From contig JBGAUT010000018.1 of assembly GCA_044228505.1 (NCBI GenBank), forward strand, positions 1 through 64,000: a DNA stretch of 64,000 nt, given 5' to 3'. A model generated the notes under the pieces. The model saw only the letters and a list, made by a program, of their open reading frames with translations. It had not been told where the DNA came from and did no database searches. Shown here piece by piece: positions 1 to 8,897 of the stretch; the stretch's first letter is position 1, and each line of letters opens with the position of its first letter. A program made the translations under genes and the position numbers. This DNA is from JAEUKA01 sp044228505. GTDB taxonomy: Bacteria; Myxococcota_A; Polyangia; Palsa-1104; JAEUJZ01.

Positions 1-117
1 AATGGCTTCGACCAGATGTACTACGAGCGCCTGTCCGATGAGCTGACGCGCTCGGCACTGCCCCTGAGCATCGACAGTTCGGCGCGAGGTCGGGGGAGCG
101 CTGCCGCCGAGTGGTGA
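1..117 (+). CDS. C-terminal fragment of an unidentified protein
   Basis: An open frame enters from the left window edge and stops at TGA 115-117, giving 38 residues that begin NGFDQMYYERLSDELTR. G or C dominates the third codon positions, as in the clear genes of this window, while the antisense frame over the same bases does not look like this. No domain can be recognised from so short a piece. It overlaps the tail of the minus-strand XRE frame, so one of the two is probably not translated here. I favour this fragment as the real gene end. Confidence 0.4.
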   Translation, partial: NGFDQMYYERLSDELTRSALPLSIDSSARGRGSAAAEW

Positions 118-562
118 GTTGATCGCCGATCGGGCTGGGGTCGATGCGTAGCTCAGGCACCGACTGAAGGTGCATGATCGTTGTGCGAGTGGGGGCTCGT
201 CGCCCCGTCTCGACGTTGCGCAGTGTGCTGTCTGAAATACCGGCCCGCTCGGCAAGAACGGCCCGAGACAAGCCCGCTGCTCGTCGCCGCTCCACGAGGT
301 CTGCACCCCAGGCTTTCAAAGCCGCTCTCTCGCTGCTCTTGGGCTCTACGATGCCACCCGCCAGATGGAGCTGAGCGCCAGTATCGGTGGAAACCGTTTC
401 GATCTGCTCCCTCTCTGCTCGTGGAAGCGCATTACCAAGGGTCGCCATAGCCCGACGCAGCGCGGCTCGCTCCGTCGGTGAACTAGTCTTGCTTAAGCGC
501 TCGAGCACCTGCATGGTGCCCGAAAACAAGGTACGAACCGGGATGCTCTCAAACTGTTCCAC
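1..562 (-). CDS. XRE-type HTH protein, 3' end outside the window
   Basis: The frame starts at GTG 562, five bases after a clean AGGAGG, and the in-frame TAG at 572-574 excludes a longer product. Residues 89-135 form an XRE/Cro helix-turn-helix (GLSRAVLAERAGISDSTLRN, then an ETGR turn). The HTH resembles that of the methyltransferase fusion at 3326-4840: both read GLS...LA.R.G.S..T..N.ET.R followed by TRTT. Residues 1-85 are Glu/Arg-rich and probably helical. After about residue 150 (below position 120) the protein looks out-of-frame and antisense to another fragment, so the original gene may be cut at a junction there. DNA-binding regulator is the likely role; its target is unknown. Confidence 0.6.
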   Translation of the reverse strand, partial: MEQFESIPVRTLFSGTMQVLERLSKTSSPTERAALRRAMATLGNALPRAEREQIETVSTDTGAQLHLAGGIVEPKSSERAALKAWGADLVERRRAAGLSRAVLAERAGISDSTLRNVETGRRAPTRTTIMHLQSVPELRIDPSPIGDQLTTRRQRSPDLAPNCRCSGAVPSASAHRTGARSTSGRSH

Positions 563-682
563 GACATCCTCCTACACTGCCCGAGAGCTAGCACACATCC
601 GACGAGCCGCAAAGTGTTTCTCGTCGCTAATAGCGAAGCCAACCGTCGATTCCGAAGTGACTGGCCACACGCTGCAACACCG

Positions 683-1795
683 CTACGGCTCCCCGTGCGC
701 ATCGTCGTCACGAACGAGCAGCGCATGCACTTGCGCTGGGTGCCAGATTCCGCCTTCCTTCGGCAGAATGCCCTCTGTCACCAGGCGGATTCCGATTTCG
801 CGTAGTTGCATGCCCTCTGCCCGTAGCTCGGCGGCTCGACGGGCTGCCACTTCTCGGTTGCCACGATTGGCGGTGCGCAGCAGCTCCGAAACCTGCGCTG
901 GATACCAGACTCCGCCGCGAAGTGGAGTCAGCCGCGCTTTCCGCAGACGTTGGCCAATCTGACTGAGGCTAAACCCTCGTGCGCGCAGCTCCTTCGCTAG
1001 CGCCGTCGCCGCTTCTCGGTCATGACGCAGCGGAATCCGAGGGCCAGATGGCCTAAATGGGTGTACCTGTTTGGTCCCATCCCGTCGGAGTACGATGCTG
1101 AGTCGCTGCGCTCTCCAGACTCCATCACGCCGCGAAGGGATCTTGGCCTCGTTCAATCGCCGTGCGATCTCGTGAAGCTTGAGCCCCTCGGCGCGCATTC
1201 CCTTGATCTTGCAAAGCACTTCCTGTTCATGCGCCAAAGGGACCAGCAGACGCCGCCCCTGGTCGTCAACGTCCTGGCTGAACTCGTACCCAAAGGGCGC
1301 AGGACCGAGTCGGACTCCTTGCGCCATCATGTGGCGCAGCGCATCCCTCGTCCGCTCCGAGATCATTTCCCTCTCAAACTGCGCGTAGTTCGCCAAGTTC
1401 ATCAGCACCATGCGCCCCGCCGCCGAGTGCGTGTTGACCATGCCGCAGAGCGATAGGAGGTGGTTCCGCTCGTCGCTGAACAGCTCCTCCACCAGCGAAC
1501 AGACATCCCGCAACGACCTCGACAACCGATCGAGCTTCGCAACGATCAAGGTGTTGACGCGACCGCGCCGGATGAGTTGCAGCGCCGCTTGAAGACCTGG
1601 CCGCTCGAGAGTGCTCCCCGAATAACCCTCGTCCGCCTTTATGTCGATAAGCTTTATGCCGTTGACTTTGCAATAGGCCCTTAGCTTATCGCGTTGTGCG
1701 TCGAGACTCACACCCTCCGTCGCCTGTTCCTGAGTGCTTACCCGCACGTAGCCGATCGCTGTCTTGGTGCCGCTTGTGTTCTGTTGTGTGCCCAT
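683..1795 (-). CDS. Large serine recombinase (resolvase/invertase family)
   Basis: Site-specific DNA recombinase of 370 aa. The N-terminal resolvase domain (about residues 13-155) has the catalytic Ser20 in YVRVSTQEQ, the AKLDRLSRS motif and an E-helix-like segment ending ISERTRDALR. A recombinase-type DNA-binding region follows (GPAPFGYEF), then three copies of a 50-60-residue unit ending in G[VI]W..AQ...LL-type motifs, probably tandem DNA-binding modules. I chose ATG 1795 because the resolvase fold begins 12 residues later, GGGAG lies about 15 bases upstream, and a longer frame would run antisense through the neighbouring propeller gene. The gene lies against a propeller gene that has lost its 5' end, which suggests a mobile element boundary. 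Resolvase, invertase or integrase use cannot be told apart from sequence alone. Confidence 0.9.
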   Translation of the reverse strand: MGTQQNTSGTKTAIGYVRVSTQEQATEGVSLDAQRDKLRAYCKVNGIKLIDIKADEGYSGSTLERPGLQAALQLIRRGRVNTLIVAKLDRLSRSLRDVCSLVEELFSDERNHLLSLCGMVNTHSAAGRMVLMNLANYAQFEREMISERTRDALRHMMAQGVRLGPAPFGYEFSQDVDDQGRRLLVPLAHEQEVLCKIKGMRAEGLKLHEIARRLNEAKIPSRRDGVWRAQRLSIVLRRDGTKQVHPFRPSGPRIPLRHDREAATALAKELRARGFSLSQIGQRLRKARLTPLRGGVWYPAQVSELLRTANRGNREVAARRAAELRAEGMQLREIGIRLVTEGILPKEGGIWHPAQVHALLVRDDDAHGEP

Positions 1796-1809
1796 GCGGG
1801 CCGTAATAA

Positions 1810-3282
1810 CTCCCGTTACCCATCCTGAAGTGGAACGGACGGCGGTTTGTGGCGGAGGAATCGGGGGTGTCGGCGAATCTGCGTAGCGGGTGGGGGGACG
1901 ATCCCGGCAATCTCTGGGCGGTCGGAGAGGGTGGGACACTGCTGCACAAGGACGGTGCACAGTGGCAGCGCATTGCGACCGATACCTCGGCGACGCTGGA
2001 AGCGGTGACCGGCACTGCCGAAGGGGTATTCGCAGTTGGTGGCAGCAGCTCCGTGCTGCGTTGGGATGGCACCGCTCTTGGACGGGAAACGACGCTGTGT
2101 CCAGGTTCACTCCTTGGGATCGCTGCGTCCGGTGCGGATCTAATCAGCGTCGGCGAAGGTTACTGCATGAATCGGCGTAGCGCGGGTGTCTGGGGGGCGA
2201 TGCCAAGCCTCAGCGCGCCGCCCACTGACAAGAGTGGCTACTTTTCAGTGGTTGCCAGCAACGGCAGCAATACCTGGGTGAGCGGTCGCCCTGGCAACAT
2301 CTATCGTTTCGACGGCAGCGCGTGGAGTCAGTTCGAACTCAAAACGATGGAAGTGGCGAGCAGCCTGTTTGCGTTGCCGGGTGGCGAGCTGTGGAGCGGC
2401 GGAACGGATCTGTACAAACTGACATCATCGCTGCCGACCCGCATCAATGCCCGTCCTCAGGAAGCGATCTATTCACTATCGGCCGCCACGGCTGGCACGC
2501 TGTGGGCGGTCGGCTTTCAGGGTACGGTGCTCCGTCGCAATGGCACAACTTGGGAACCCATTCGTAGCGAAGTCAGTTCGTCGCTGTACGGCGTCTACAG
2601 TCCGGCCGAGGAAGTCGCATATGTCATTGGATTCGACGCGCTCGGGAGCACGCTTTCTCTGTGTGCCAACCGAAGTTGTTCCCTCATCGAAAAGCCAAAG
2701 GCGGGAGTCGAGTACGCAGGAATTCATGGAGTGGACGCCGATACGTTTTGGGTCGTCGGCAAAGTTGGCGTGGTCAAGACCTGGTCCAAAAAGGACAACG
2801 CCCTGGTCGATGATGTTTCCAGCTTGGGAGGTGCGGCCTCTCTCAATCAAGTCTTCGCCTTAGACGCTGCTCACGTATATGCCGTTGGAGAGCAAGGACT
2901 CGTGGCAGTGCGGGGCTCCACCGGATGGACGGCAGACAGCAGTGCTCCGACCGGGCGACAGAATCTTCAAGCCGTCTGGGCCAGTTCCGCGAGCGATGTC
3001 TGGGTCGGTGGATCGAACGGATTCATCGCGCACTTTGATGGCAGTGCATGGTCCGTGGTGTCTTCAGGAGTGAGCGAGACCATCAGCGCCATCGCCGGAA
3101 CGAGTCCCACGGACGTCTGGGCGGTTACGCTTCAGGGGAGCGTGCTTCGTTTCGATGGGCAGGCCTTTTCGATCGTGAGCCGCGACGAGCTACCTCGACT
3201 GCATTCGATTGTTGGCACCGGTGGGCACCTGTATCTGTCGGGCGCGCTCGGCACCATCTTGCACAAGAGCCCCACCGAGTAG
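1810..3282 (+). pseudogene. 5'-truncated beta-propeller repeat protein (Ycf48-like repeats)
   Basis: The frame opens directly after TAA 1807-1809 and already codes for a repeat (PILKWNGRRF...LWAVGEGGTLLH) with no start, signal peptide or lipobox. The only early start is GTG 1849, inside that repeat, which would give 477 aa. Repeats of about 40 residues of the W-A-V-G / W-D-G type continue to the end and finish properly at a stop. A complete relative at 14193-16049 has a lipoprotein signal and 14 repeats, so this copy has lost its 5' part. The recombinase start codon lies only 14 bases away on the other strand, so insertion or recombination within the repeats is the likely cause. If translated from GTG 1849 the product would stay in the cytoplasm. 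Confidence 0.75.
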
Positions 3283-3325
3283 ATTCCATGGTTCGGTCCT
3301 TGCGGCAGCGTAGGACACAGTCCAA

Positions 3326-4840
3326 TCAGTGATTCCGCTTGCGCAGAACCAATACCGCAGCTTGATTTTTCAGCGAGTTCCCACAGGGAATCTGGGCCAG
3401 GGTGTCCCAGCCCATGGATTTGAGGTGTTCCGAGAGTAGTTTTGGATCGTATTTGCGCCAGCGATGCATCGAAAACACCTTCTGGCGACGGCCCGTAAGC
3501 TTCACGGTTGCGATTGCTTCTAGTGAATAACTACCGGGCACTGGGCAGTTGGTACTTAGCTCTAAATGAAGCTCAACATCGGTCACCTCCTTGCAGTGCC
3601 TATAGATGGGATCGGTAAGCCAATTTTTGTATGCAATCGAAATTGGCTTTTGGAGAGCTGGTTCCAATCTTGAAATTACGTCCGGTTGGCTGGGCGGCGC
3701 AACTGCAATTTGGGCATGAATCACAGCAATATCACCAGGTGCCAGTCCCGACAGGCTATGGCGAAAAAACTGACCCTCATTCTCGAGGTTGGCAAGCGTT
3801 CCTCCCAAAATGGTGGCCACGCGACGGCGATGCGATCTGGTTGGTGTATAGTTGAGTTGGGTATATTTGGGTAAATGATGAAAATTGCCTTGCATTGCAA
3901 AATAGGCAACACCGTATTGGTCCGCCAGCGTCTCTGCAGCATGAACAAAACCGGTCAATAGCAGCGGTTGACTGACATCAAGTAAATACAGACGGAGATC
4001 CGGCAATGGTGACTTGGTGATGAGGTGTTGAACCAGCCGTACTTCCTCCCGTGCGTTTCCTGGACCCAGTGCAATCACATCGAGTCCAGCCCGTCCGGTA
4101 GATTCCAAGATCTCCTCAGCGATGCGCGTAATCGGGACTGGATCACGAAAGGCCGCGACGTACGCCGGTTCGTTGGCGAGCTTCAGGTAGGCCACGGCGC
4201 TCTGATGGTCTAGATAGACGTTGGTCTGCTCGACCACTCCCCCCGCCGAGTTCAGCTTTTCGCCCAGTTCGATCACCATCTTTACCGGATTGAAGCCCGG
4301 CGCGATGAAGCAGTTCATGGGCTCGGTAAGCTCGGCCGCCGCTTGATCAAACAACAGTTCATCGAACTGAAGCCCCAATTCTGCCGCCGCCGCCAGCCGC
4401 AGGAGTGTGGTTCGGGTGATGGGCTTGCGCGGAGTCTCCAGGTTCTTGATGGTGCCTTCCGATAGTCCAACCCGCTGGGCCAGCGCCTGGATGGAAAGGC
4501 CGAGACTCATCCGCCGGTCGCGCACCGTGCGAGCAATCTCTTGTCGTTGCTGCAGGTCCAGGTTGAGCGACTTGCTCGGGGTGCGCCCGTCGTCGGGCCC
4601 ATCTTCCAGGTTTTCCAAGTAATCATGAGCAAGCTGCAAGTTCGCCAGGTGCGTCCGCAGTCCTTGCCGCTGCGGTGTCAATCGCTTGGCGATTCGGCCG
4701 ATCCGATCCATGGCCAGTCGCAGCAGATCCCGCGCCTCTCCCTGCCACTCCTCGACCGTTGCATCACCGGGATCATCCACCATGAGCGAAGGGAATGCGC
4801 AGCCATCATCTGATTCTTGCTGATCGAGTCCGTCTTGCAT
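3326..4840 (-). CDS. HTH domain fused to EgtD-like SAM methyltransferase
   Basis: Protein of 504 aa. Residues 101-156 are an XRE helix-turn-helix (GLSIQALAQRVGLSEGTIKN). Residues 175-500 resemble the histidine-specific methyltransferase family (EgtD, PF10017): SAM loop ALGPGNARE at 257-265, acidic strand YLLDVS at 285-290, TILGGTLANLE at 343-353, and a C-terminal part with FSMHRWRKYDPKLL and GNS. The first 90 residues are charged and Asp/Glu-rich. EgtD trimethylates histidine in ergothioneine synthesis, but no egtB-like partner is nearby and the HTH head points to a regulatory or self-sensing role. It is transcribed away from the subtilase gene, across a 174-base gap containing a short palindrome. 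The substrate is unknown. Confidence 0.8.
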   Translation of the reverse strand: MQDGLDQQESDDGCAFPSLMVDDPGDATVEEWQGEARDLLRLAMDRIGRIAKRLTPQRQGLRTHLANLQLAHDYLENLEDGPDDGRTPSKSLNLDLQQRQEIARTVRDRRMSLGLSIQALAQRVGLSEGTIKNLETPRKPITRTTLLRLAAAAELGLQFDELLFDQAAAELTEPMNCFIAPGFNPVKMVIELGEKLNSAGGVVEQTNVYLDHQSAVAYLKLANEPAYVAAFRDPVPITRIAEEILESTGRAGLDVIALGPGNAREEVRLVQHLITKSPLPDLRLYLLDVSQPLLLTGFVHAAETLADQYGVAYFAMQGNFHHLPKYTQLNYTPTRSHRRRVATILGGTLANLENEGQFFRHSLSGLAPGDIAVIHAQIAVAPPSQPDVISRLEPALQKPISIAYKNWLTDPIYRHCKEVTDVELHLELSTNCPVPGSYSLEAIATVKLTGRRQKVFSMHRWRKYDPKLLSEHLKSMGWDTLAQIPCGNSLKNQAAVLVLRKRNH

Positions 4841-4920
4841 TGGCGATGATCTTTCCCATTTCCTACCTGTGATTACCCGACTCTGCTTACTAGCGACGGG
4901 AAACGTGCGATTCCGAAACT

Positions 4921-4942
4921 CGCTACATAGCGTTATGTGAAT
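4921..4942. promoter_or_regulatory. Short palindrome between divergent genes
   Basis: ACATA and TATGT half-sites, four bases apart (GCGT between), lie in the divergent region between the HTH-methyltransferase gene (start 4840) and the subtilase gene (start 5015). The place fits an operator for the HTH protein, but the half-sites are only five bases and could occur by chance. Confidence 0.2.
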
Positions 4943-5014
4943 CCGCAGATCAAGCCGAATACACGATCATTTCTAGGGATTCCCCCTTCTCTTGCCTGGC
5001 AGAGGTGAGCAAAG

Positions 5015-8000
5015 ATGCCGGCCATGCGGAAGACGTTGGCATCGGTGTTCGATCTGCTTCGTTCTCGACGAGTGCGACGGCTGGGATTCCTGCTGGCCCT
5101 GCTGTGTGGGATGGCAATTCCTACGCTCAGCCTAGGGTGGCCTCCGGATGAATCACGTGGGGCGGTAAACTATGGCGATCCAGCGAGCTGGCCGAGTGAT
5201 CCCGGTTACGGTGGTCAGTGGCAGTCGTGGAGCTTTGCGCCGTCCACGTACAAAAACCTGGATGCGCGGACCAAGCGGCTCGGCATGGGCGGACACTACG
5301 ATCGAGCGTGGGCCAAGACCGCCGGTGATCCTCGCGTGCTGATCGCCGTCCTCGATTCCGGCGCGTACTGGGACCATCGCGATCTCGTCAACAAGTGGTT
5401 CCTAAGTCGTACCGAGTTACCACCGCCCGATGATGCCTGCCAGAAGCCAGAGAACCGTGGCGATGGCAAGCGAGTCCACGATGCCAACGGCGATGGAGTC
5501 TTCAACGTACAGGACTACACCAGCGCCAAAAACCACGAGCAGCCCGACTTTGTGAAGCGCTGTGATCCGCGTGTCAGCGACGTCAACAAGAACGGCATCT
5601 TGGACCCCCAAGACCTCATCGCGACGTTTTCCGATGGAAAGGATGATGATCGCAACGGCTACATCGACGACATCGCCGGCTGGGACTTTTTCCGCAACGA
5701 CAACGACGCGTATGACGATACGCGTTACGGGCATGGCACCGGCGAGGCGCAGGACTCCTCCGCAGAGACGGACAATGGGATTGGCGATGCCGGGGTCTGT
5801 CCACGCTGCCGAGTGATGCCTCTACGCGTCGGGGACAGCTTTGTTGCGGATGGCAACGACTTCGCGGTCGCCGCCACCTACGCCGTCGATAACGGAGCCT
5901 CGGTGATTCAAGAAGCTCTCGGTGCGCTATCCAACTCCGCACTCTCGAAGTGGGCCATTGACTATGCCTATGACAATCACGTCACGGTCATTGCCTCGGC
6001 AGCCGACGAGAACAGCTTCCACCACAACTTCCCCGGCACAAGCAATCACACCGTCTACGTGCACGCCATTCGCTACAACGCTGACCGTCGCGAGGATGCC
6101 ACCCATGCCTTCGCGTTCGACAACTGCACAAACTACGGCGCACAGCTTCAGCTTTCGGTGCCGGGCACGCACTGTAGTTCGGAAGCAACGGGCCGAGCAT
6201 CGGGCATGGCGGGACTTCTGTATAGCGCGGCGCTGATGGCCGACTTGCCGGCTCCGGCACGGCTACATCCACCGATGGGAAATGACGCTCCGGTTGGCGA
6301 TAGCGGTCCTGCGATGCAGCGCGTACGACGGCTTACGGCAGAAGAAGTTCGCCAGATCATGATCGGCACGGTCGACAGCTTCTATGACCCGGCAGAGAGC
6401 ATGAATCCGCAGGCATATCCGACGGGGCCAGGCTTTGTGAGACGCTTTGGCTACGGACGAGTAAACGCTCGCAAAGCGGTCGATGCCATCATTGCCGGAG
6501 CGATTCCGCCACAAGTCGAGATTGAGAGCCCCGAGTGGTTTCAAGTACTCGGCAAGCGTGATGGCATGGTGCCCATCCAGGGTCGCATCAGCCTGCGCAG
6601 CTCGGCCAAGGATCAGTACGACTACGTGATTGAGTGGGGTCCGGGCGTCGACCCCAAAGACGGCGATTGGAAGCGGCTGGGCGGTGCAGAGTTGCAATCG
6701 CAGCCGATCGAGGGGCCACTTGGACAGATTCCAGCAGCGGAACTGACGGTGAATAATCCGGTGCTTTCGCCAGAGGATCCAAACTGGCAGCCCGATGATG
6801 TCGCTCACGTTCATGCGATCACGGTGCGGGTGAGGGCGACTCAGCGCTCGACCGATCCTTTGCGCAATGGACTGTCCGGTGAGGCGCGGCGCACGGTTCA
6901 CATTCACACCGATCCGGACTTGCTGCCCGGCTTCCCGATGCGGCTCGGCTCATCGGGGGAGTCTTCGCTCAAAATGGCGGACCTGGATGGAGACGGCAAG
7001 CGTGAGCTGATCGTGGCGGACTCGGTGGGCTTCGTTCATGCGCTGCGCGCCGATGGAAAAGACCTGCCAGGTTGGCCCGCGGCGATGCCTGCGATTGCGG
7101 CGCTCAGCTCCGATTCGACAGGACACCTGGCGGCCCCGGCGTGGAGCGGTGCGGTAACACGGACAAGGCCCGGGTATGGCCAAGCGGTCCTGGCTACACC
7201 CGCAGTTGGAGACGTCAACGGCGATGGCAAACCGGATGTGGTGGTGGCGACCTACGATGGCACCGTGGTGGCCATTTCTGCCGATGGCAAGACGCTGCCC
7301 GGATTCCCAGTCAAGGTCGATGGCATCGCCAAAAGCCAAGGCACCGATCCGCGCAAGATCATCGACGATGGCTTCTTTGCCGCGCCAGTGCTGGTTGACC
7401 TCGATGGAGACCGCAAGCTCGACATCATCGCTGCGTCATTCGACGGTCAGGTCTATGTCTGGAAGGGGGACGGCTCACGACTCGCTGGCTGGCCACAGCT
7501 TGTCAACGATCCCAGCCGCCCCGATGACATCAAAGATCCCGAGCCGCGCCAGCGAGCACGAATCCTTTCCACGCCAGCAGTCGGAGATCTCAACGGCGAT
7601 GGCATTCCCGATCTCACACTGGCCACCAATGAACAGTACGGAGAGTATGCACGGGTCTATGCGCTCGACGGACGTGGTGGCGCAGCTCCGAGCCTGATGC
7701 TCCCGGGCTGGCCGGTCAGCATGAACAGCAAGGACGTGCTGCCGGTGGTTGGAATCGGAATTCCGAACGCTCCCGCGATGGGAGACATCGATGGAGATGG
7801 AGTTCCGGAAATCTTCATCAACGGCATCGGAACCAGACTGACGATTCTCAAAGCGAACGGTCAGCCCTATCCGGTGCAGCCATCGGGCAATAAGCAGGCG
7901 TTCGGAGAAAAAGCGAACACGCGTGAATTTGCGACCTTGGGATTCATTGCCAGCCCGGCACTCGGTGATCTCGATGGCGACGGTAAGTTCGAGGCCATCT

Positions 8001-8632
8001 TGCCCACGGCTGGAGCCAATGCGGCGCTGTCGATGGTGAAGGCCTACCAACGACTGGACTACGAGATGAACTTGTCGGCCTGGGATCTCACGACTGGCAA
8101 GATGAAGCCGGGCTTCCCACAAGCCATCGAGGACTACTTGTTTTTCGTGAACCCGATTGTGGTCGACATCGATGGAGACGGGCTCCGCGATGTGGTGTCT
8201 GGTTCAGCAGGATACTTCGTTCACGCATGGAACGTGGATGGCAAGGAAGCGCGAGGGTTTCCCAAAATGACCGGAGGCTGGGTCGCCGCCACTCCGACCG
8301 TTGGCGACATGGATGGCGACGGCAAGTTAGAGCTAGCGACCATCACTCGCAACGGCTGGCTGTTCGTGTGGCACGTTCGCGGACTGAGCAAAGGCCGAAT
8401 GGATTGGGATAGTTTCCACCACGACCTACGCAATACCGGCAACCTGGCGACGAAGCTCGATCAGGGGGGGGATGAAGTGGTACCGCCCGATCCCATCCCG
8501 GCCGATGTGGACGCCGGTGCTTGCCAGTGTCAGCTTGGCCGACGCAGCGCCACGGTCCCGGGTGTGTGTGCTGCGCTGTTGTTGATTTGCCTGACCATCA
8601 TCCGTCGCCGCGCTCGTGCCCAGTCGCAGTAG
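5015..8632 (+). CDS. Secreted subtilisin-like protease with FG-GAP repeats and MYXO-CTERM-like tail
   Basis: Exported S8 serine protease of 1205 aa. It has a signal peptide (residues 1-42, Arg-rich then hydrophobic), an S8 domain with Asp114 (AVLDSG), His240 (YGHGTGEA) and probable Ser396 in GRASGMAG, and two Ca-binding-like loops inserted between Asp and His (DANGDGVFNVQD, DVNKNGILDPQD). From about residue 630 there are at least seven FG-GAP/VCBS units of the type GDxNGDGxPD...PGFP. The last 40 residues give a Cys pair (CQC), a hydrophobic helix and RRRAR, matching the layout of MYXO-CTERM sorting tails. The usual GTSMA around the catalytic Ser is altered, so activity should be tested. The start has GAGG about ten bases upstream. 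Cell-surface display followed by release is the likely fate. Confidence 0.88.
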   Translation: MPAMRKTLASVFDLLRSRRVRRLGFLLALLCGMAIPTLSLGWPPDESRGAVNYGDPASWPSDPGYGGQWQSWSFAPSTYKNLDARTKRLGMGGHYDRAWAKTAGDPRVLIAVLDSGAYWDHRDLVNKWFLSRTELPPPDDACQKPENRGDGKRVHDANGDGVFNVQDYTSAKNHEQPDFVKRCDPRVSDVNKNGILDPQDLIATFSDGKDDDRNGYIDDIAGWDFFRNDNDAYDDTRYGHGTGEAQDSSAETDNGIGDAGVCPRCRVMPLRVGDSFVADGNDFAVAATYAVDNGASVIQEALGALSNSALSKWAIDYAYDNHVTVIASAADENSFHHNFPGTSNHTVYVHAIRYNADRREDATHAFAFDNCTNYGAQLQLSVPGTHCSSEATGRASGMAGLLYSAALMADLPAPARLHPPMGNDAPVGDSGPAMQRVRRLTAEEVRQIMIGTVDSFYDPAESMNPQAYPTGPGFVRRFGYGRVNARKAVDAIIAGAIPPQVEIESPEWFQVLGKRDGMVPIQGRISLRSSAKDQYDYVIEWGPGVDPKDGDWKRLGGAELQSQPIEGPLGQIPAAELTVNNPVLSPEDPNWQPDDVAHVHAITVRVRATQRSTDPLRNGLSGEARRTVHIHTDPDLLPGFPMRLGSSGESSLKMADLDGDGKRELIVADSVGFVHALRADGKDLPGWPAAMPAIAALSSDSTGHLAAPAWSGAVTRTRPGYGQAVLATPAVGDVNGDGKPDVVVATYDGTVVAISADGKTLPGFPVKVDGIAKSQGTDPRKIIDDGFFAAPVLVDLDGDRKLDIIAASFDGQVYVWKGDGSRLAGWPQLVNDPSRPDDIKDPEPRQRARILSTPAVGDLNGDGIPDLTLATNEQYGEYARVYALDGRGGAAPSLMLPGWPVSMNSKDVLPVVGIGIPNAPAMGDIDGDGVPEIFINGIGTRLTILKANGQPYPVQPSGNKQAFGEKANTREFATLGFIASPALGDLDGDGKFEAILPTAGANAALSMVKAYQRLDYEMNLSAWDLTTGKMKPGFPQAIEDYLFFVNPIVVDIDGDGLRDVVSGSAGYFVHAWNVDGKEARGFPKMTGGWVAATPTVGDMDGDGKLELATITRNGWLFVWHVRGLSKGRMDWDSFHHDLRNTGNLATKLDQGGDEVVPPDPIPADVDAGACQCQLGRRSATVPGVCAALLLICLTIIRRRARAQSQ

Positions 8633-8706
8633 CGCTCGTAAGGCACTGTTGTCCACAACAGGGACCGTACCGAGTGCAGCTAGGTCGTGAAATGGTGATG
8701 CGGCTG

Positions 8707-8877
8707 TTAGCAGTGTCCGAACCAGCCGCTCGGGGCTGGGTCACCTTTCCGCCTACGGCTGGGGGTTCCTCGCACCTTGCTAGTCACCAGCGCGAAGAGC
8801 GTCAGGAGGGTTGCGACGAATCCTCGGCGAGTCAGAAAGTGGGATTGCGGTATCAGGGACTTCATGGCGTTCGGCAT
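8707..8877 (-). CDS. Small ORF with Tat-like signal, unknown function
   Basis: A 56-residue frame from ATG 8877 (52 residues from ATG 8865) lies 21 bases behind gluQ on the same strand. It contains TRRGFVATLLTLFALV, a twin-arginine motif followed by a hydrophobic stretch, and then a short polar, Arg- and Pro-rich tail ending GWFGHC. Such a layout suggests export or membrane insertion. No strong ribosome site is visible before either ATG, but a TATAAT hexamer lies just upstream at 8898-8903. It may be a real micro-protein or the remnant of a longer Tat substrate. Confidence 0.4.
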   Translation of the reverse strand: MPNAMKSLIPQSHFLTRRGFVATLLTLFALVTSKVRGTPSRRRKGDPAPSGWFGHC

Positions 8878-8897
8878 CTCGGAAGGACGACCGTTTC

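Noticed and set aside
387..962. 191-aa plus-strand frame over the XRE and recombinase region
   Set aside because: It is antisense to two genes with clear motifs, has no ribosome site and a Ser/Arg-rich shadow composition.
6263..6907. 214-aa minus-strand frame, and 7475-8122 (215 aa)
   Set aside because: Both are shadows of the subtilase and FG-GAP repeats.
8645..8660. CTGTTG/CAACAG inverted repeat
   Set aside because: Only six base pairs with no T-run; chance is likely and no terminator is supported.
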